A DNA stretch of 40,064 nt from Roseovarius sp. (GTDB lineage: Bacteria; Pseudomonadota; Alphaproteobacteria; Rhodobacterales; Rhodobacteraceae), in assembly GCA_021775255.1 (NCBI GenBank), contig JAJFIA010000008.1, positions 1-40,064 of the forward strand, in the 5' to 3' direction. The notes under the pieces were generated by a model. It did not search any database. It was not told the origin of the DNA and worked only from the letters and a program-made list of their open reading frames with translations. Both the position numbers and the translations under genes were made by a program. Shown here in pieces: positions 38,726 through 40,064 of this stretch. Positions within the stretch are counted from its first letter, which is position 1; every line of letters begins with the position of its first letter.

Positions 38726-40064
38726 ATGTCCACATCCGAGCGGCTGTCGCTGCCTTTTCTGCTGCCCTCTCAGGCGCAAAAACATGTCACCCATAATGAG
38801 GCGCTGCAGCGGCTTGATATTCTGGTTCAGGCGGCGGTTGAGGGCTTTGGCGCCGATACCCCGCCTGCCCTGCCGGTGGAAGGCACTATCTGGGCCCTGG
38901 GCGCCGCCCCCACCGGGGACTGGGCCGGCCATGCGGATGAGCTGGCGGCGCGGATCGAGGCGGCCTGGCTGTTCATCGCGCCGCAGGAGGGCTGGCAGGC
39001 GCTTGACAAGACCACCGGCAGCCTGAAGATCCGCACCGCAGCGGGCTGGGACGATCTTGCCCTGCCCGATCTGAACAATCTCTCCGGCCTTGGCATCAAT
39101 GCCAGCTATGACACCACCAACCGGCTGTCGCTTTCCTCTCCGGCGACGCTTTTCAACCACGAAGGGGCCGGGCATCAGCTCAAGCTCAACAAGAACGCGG
39201 GTACCGATACCGCCAGCCTGCTGTTTCAGACCGGGTTTTCCGGCCGCACCGAAATGGGCACCGCAGGTTCGGATAACTTCGCCGTCAAGGTCAGCCCCGA
39301 TGGCAGCGCCTGGACCACCGCGCTGAGCCTGGATTCCGGCACCGGCCTGGCCTCGGGCGAGGCGATAACCCAGACGGCAGAGGATTCCACCGCCGGGCGG
39401 CTGATGAAAACCGGCGATGGCGGGCTTTTGGGCAATGCGGTCCAGCTCACCAGCGGCAGCGCCCTGCATGCCCGCGGGTTGCGCAGCGGCACCTATCTGG
39501 CGGCGGGAAACACGATTGGCGGGCTGCCGGACAGCAATGCGTTTTTCTATTCCACCTGGCTGTCGCGCAGCACCATATCCAGCCTGCGCTATTGTGCCCT
39601 GTCCATCCGGAATACCTCCAACCCGACCAATATGAAGGTCAGTTTTGGCCTCAGCAGCAGCAATGAAGGCCCGATCATCTGGACCGACATCTGGCACAAG
39701 GCCAATACCACGGTTGATGCCAACGGTTTCCTCAAGGAGGCCAGCCCGATCGTGCGGCTGTTTGAGGGCGGCACCGAAGAGCCGGTCGAGCCGGTAAATG
39801 CCGGCTTTACCCGCCTTGGGACCGGCCATTACAGCCTGTCGGATGTGCCGCCGCTGGCCAGCCGCGGCTGGCAGATCGAAGTGCCGCAGGATGCCAATGG
39901 CAACCGGCTGATCTTTGTCGACACCGCCTATGACGCCGCCACGCGGACCCTGAGCATTCACACCAGCACGGTCGCATGGAAGGATGCCTGGGTGCCGGGC
40001 ACAGCGGTGGATATCCCCGCCGGGCGCTGGATTGATCTGCGGTTCGACAGCCCCGAAGAGGCGG
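38726..40064 (+). CDS. DUF2793 protein (phage/GTA spike-like), 5' part
   Basis: This is the main part of a 455-residue protein that continues across the circular junction to base 170. The N-terminal about 110 residues, MSTSERLSLPFLLPSQAQKHVTHNEALQRLDILVQAAVEGFG ... GTIWALGAAPTGDWAGHADELAARIEAAWLFIAPQEGWQALDKTTGSLKIRTAAGW, are a clear DUF2793 domain. The rest is beta-rich and repetitive in style, as in receptor-binding fibres. DUF2793 proteins are common near tail genes of Rhodobacterales phages and gene transfer agents, where spike proteins contact capsule. No other phage gene is present here. GGAGG precedes the ATG by ten bases. A role in binding the plasmid-encoded polysaccharide is speculation. 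Confidence 0.9.
   Translation, partial: MSTSERLSLPFLLPSQAQKHVTHNEALQRLDILVQAAVEGFGADTPPALPVEGTIWALGAAPTGDWAGHADELAARIEAAWLFIAPQEGWQALDKTTGSLKIRTAAGWDDLALPDLNNLSGLGINASYDTTNRLSLSSPATLFNHEGAGHQLKLNKNAGTDTASLLFQTGFSGRTEMGTAGSDNFAVKVSPDGSAWTTALSLDSGTGLASGEAITQTAEDSTAGRLMKTGDGGLLGNAVQLTSGSALHARGLRSGTYLAAGNTIGGLPDSNAFFYSTWLSRSTISSLRYCALSIRNTSNPTNMKVSFGLSSSNEGPIIWTDIWHKANTTVDANGFLKEASPIVRLFEGGTEEPVEPVNAGFTRLGTGHYSLSDVPPLASRGWQIEVPQDANGNRLIFVDTAYDAATRTLSIHTSTVAWKDAWVPGTAVDIPAGRWIDLRFDSPEEA
39924..40064. repeat. Terminal direct repeat, right copy (circular closure)
   Basis: Identical to bases 1-141; see that entry. Annotations inside it refer to the same physical DNA. Confidence 0.95.

Noticed and set aside
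38564..39961. Minus-strand frame of 465 codons opposite the DUF2793 gene
   Set aside because: The plus strand has the DUF2793 domain, a good ribosome site and a frame that continues across the circle; the minus frame has no family features.
38726..40064. Prophage remnant because of the DUF2793 spike-like gene
   Set aside because: No capsid, portal, terminase, tail or integrase gene occurs anywhere on the circle; the gene stands alone.

Overview
The window is one complete circular replicon, read from end to end. Bases 1-141 are identical to bases 39924-40064, so the molecule closes at about 39,923 bp, and one gene (a DUF2793 protein, 38726 through the junction to base 170) runs across the artificial break. 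The replication block is repA (RPA-type initiator) with divergent parA-parB, three 22-bp-spaced iteron-like repeats in front of repA and a parS-like palindrome behind parB. This set, with the GC-rich coding style and the gene content, points to an alphaproteobacterium of the Rhodobacterales (Roseobacter group). RepA-type plasmids carrying a rhamnose operon and polysaccharide genes are known there as 'biofilm plasmids'; this looks like a compact relative. That placement is inference from gene content, not from a search.

Layout: 215-7522 (minus) is a polysaccharide-assembly run: gmd, a left-handed beta-helix acyltransferase, a possible glycosyltransferase, a sulfotransferase-glycosyltransferase fusion, a GT2 enzyme, a fucosyltransferase-like enzyme and a coiled-coil protein. 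7722-8297 (plus) is an unknown protein. 8351-8982 (minus) is a broken RTX gene. 9151-13637 (minus) is a glycosyltransferase plus rmlC-rmlB-rmlD-rmlA for dTDP-L-rhamnose. 13647-17626 is the maintenance block (parS candidate, parB, parA, origin region, repA). 17623-20372 holds the ABC-type capsule exporter kpsM / kpsE-kpsT. 20358-32741 is a second modification and assembly region: two methyltransferases, three sulfotransferases, a GT4 enzyme, an exostosin-like enzyme and a 1,962-residue protein with about four glycosyltransferase-like domains. 32895-35333 is a large secreted RTX protein with a beta-propeller-like front half. 35702-36832 is glf (UDP-galactopyranose mutase). 37009-38510 is a rearranged yafQ / dinJ toxin-antitoxin pair with a 196-residue unknown gene. 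38507-38623 is a double-hairpin (REPIN-like) element.

Taken together the plasmid supplies rhamnose, a 4-keto-6-deoxymannose branch and galactofuranose precursors, about eight glycosyltransferase genes, four sulfotransferase domains, acyl and methyl decoration, and an inner-membrane ABC exporter. The simplest reading is a plasmid-borne programme for a sulfated, rhamnose-containing surface polysaccharide together with a secreted calcium-binding protein, stabilised by par and toxin-antitoxin functions. It has no relaxase, type IV secretion genes, transposase, tRNA or CRISPR array that I can see, and it lacks several expected pathway partners (GDP-fucose synthase, KpsC/KpsS, outer-membrane KpsD, the RTX exporter), which the host would have to provide.
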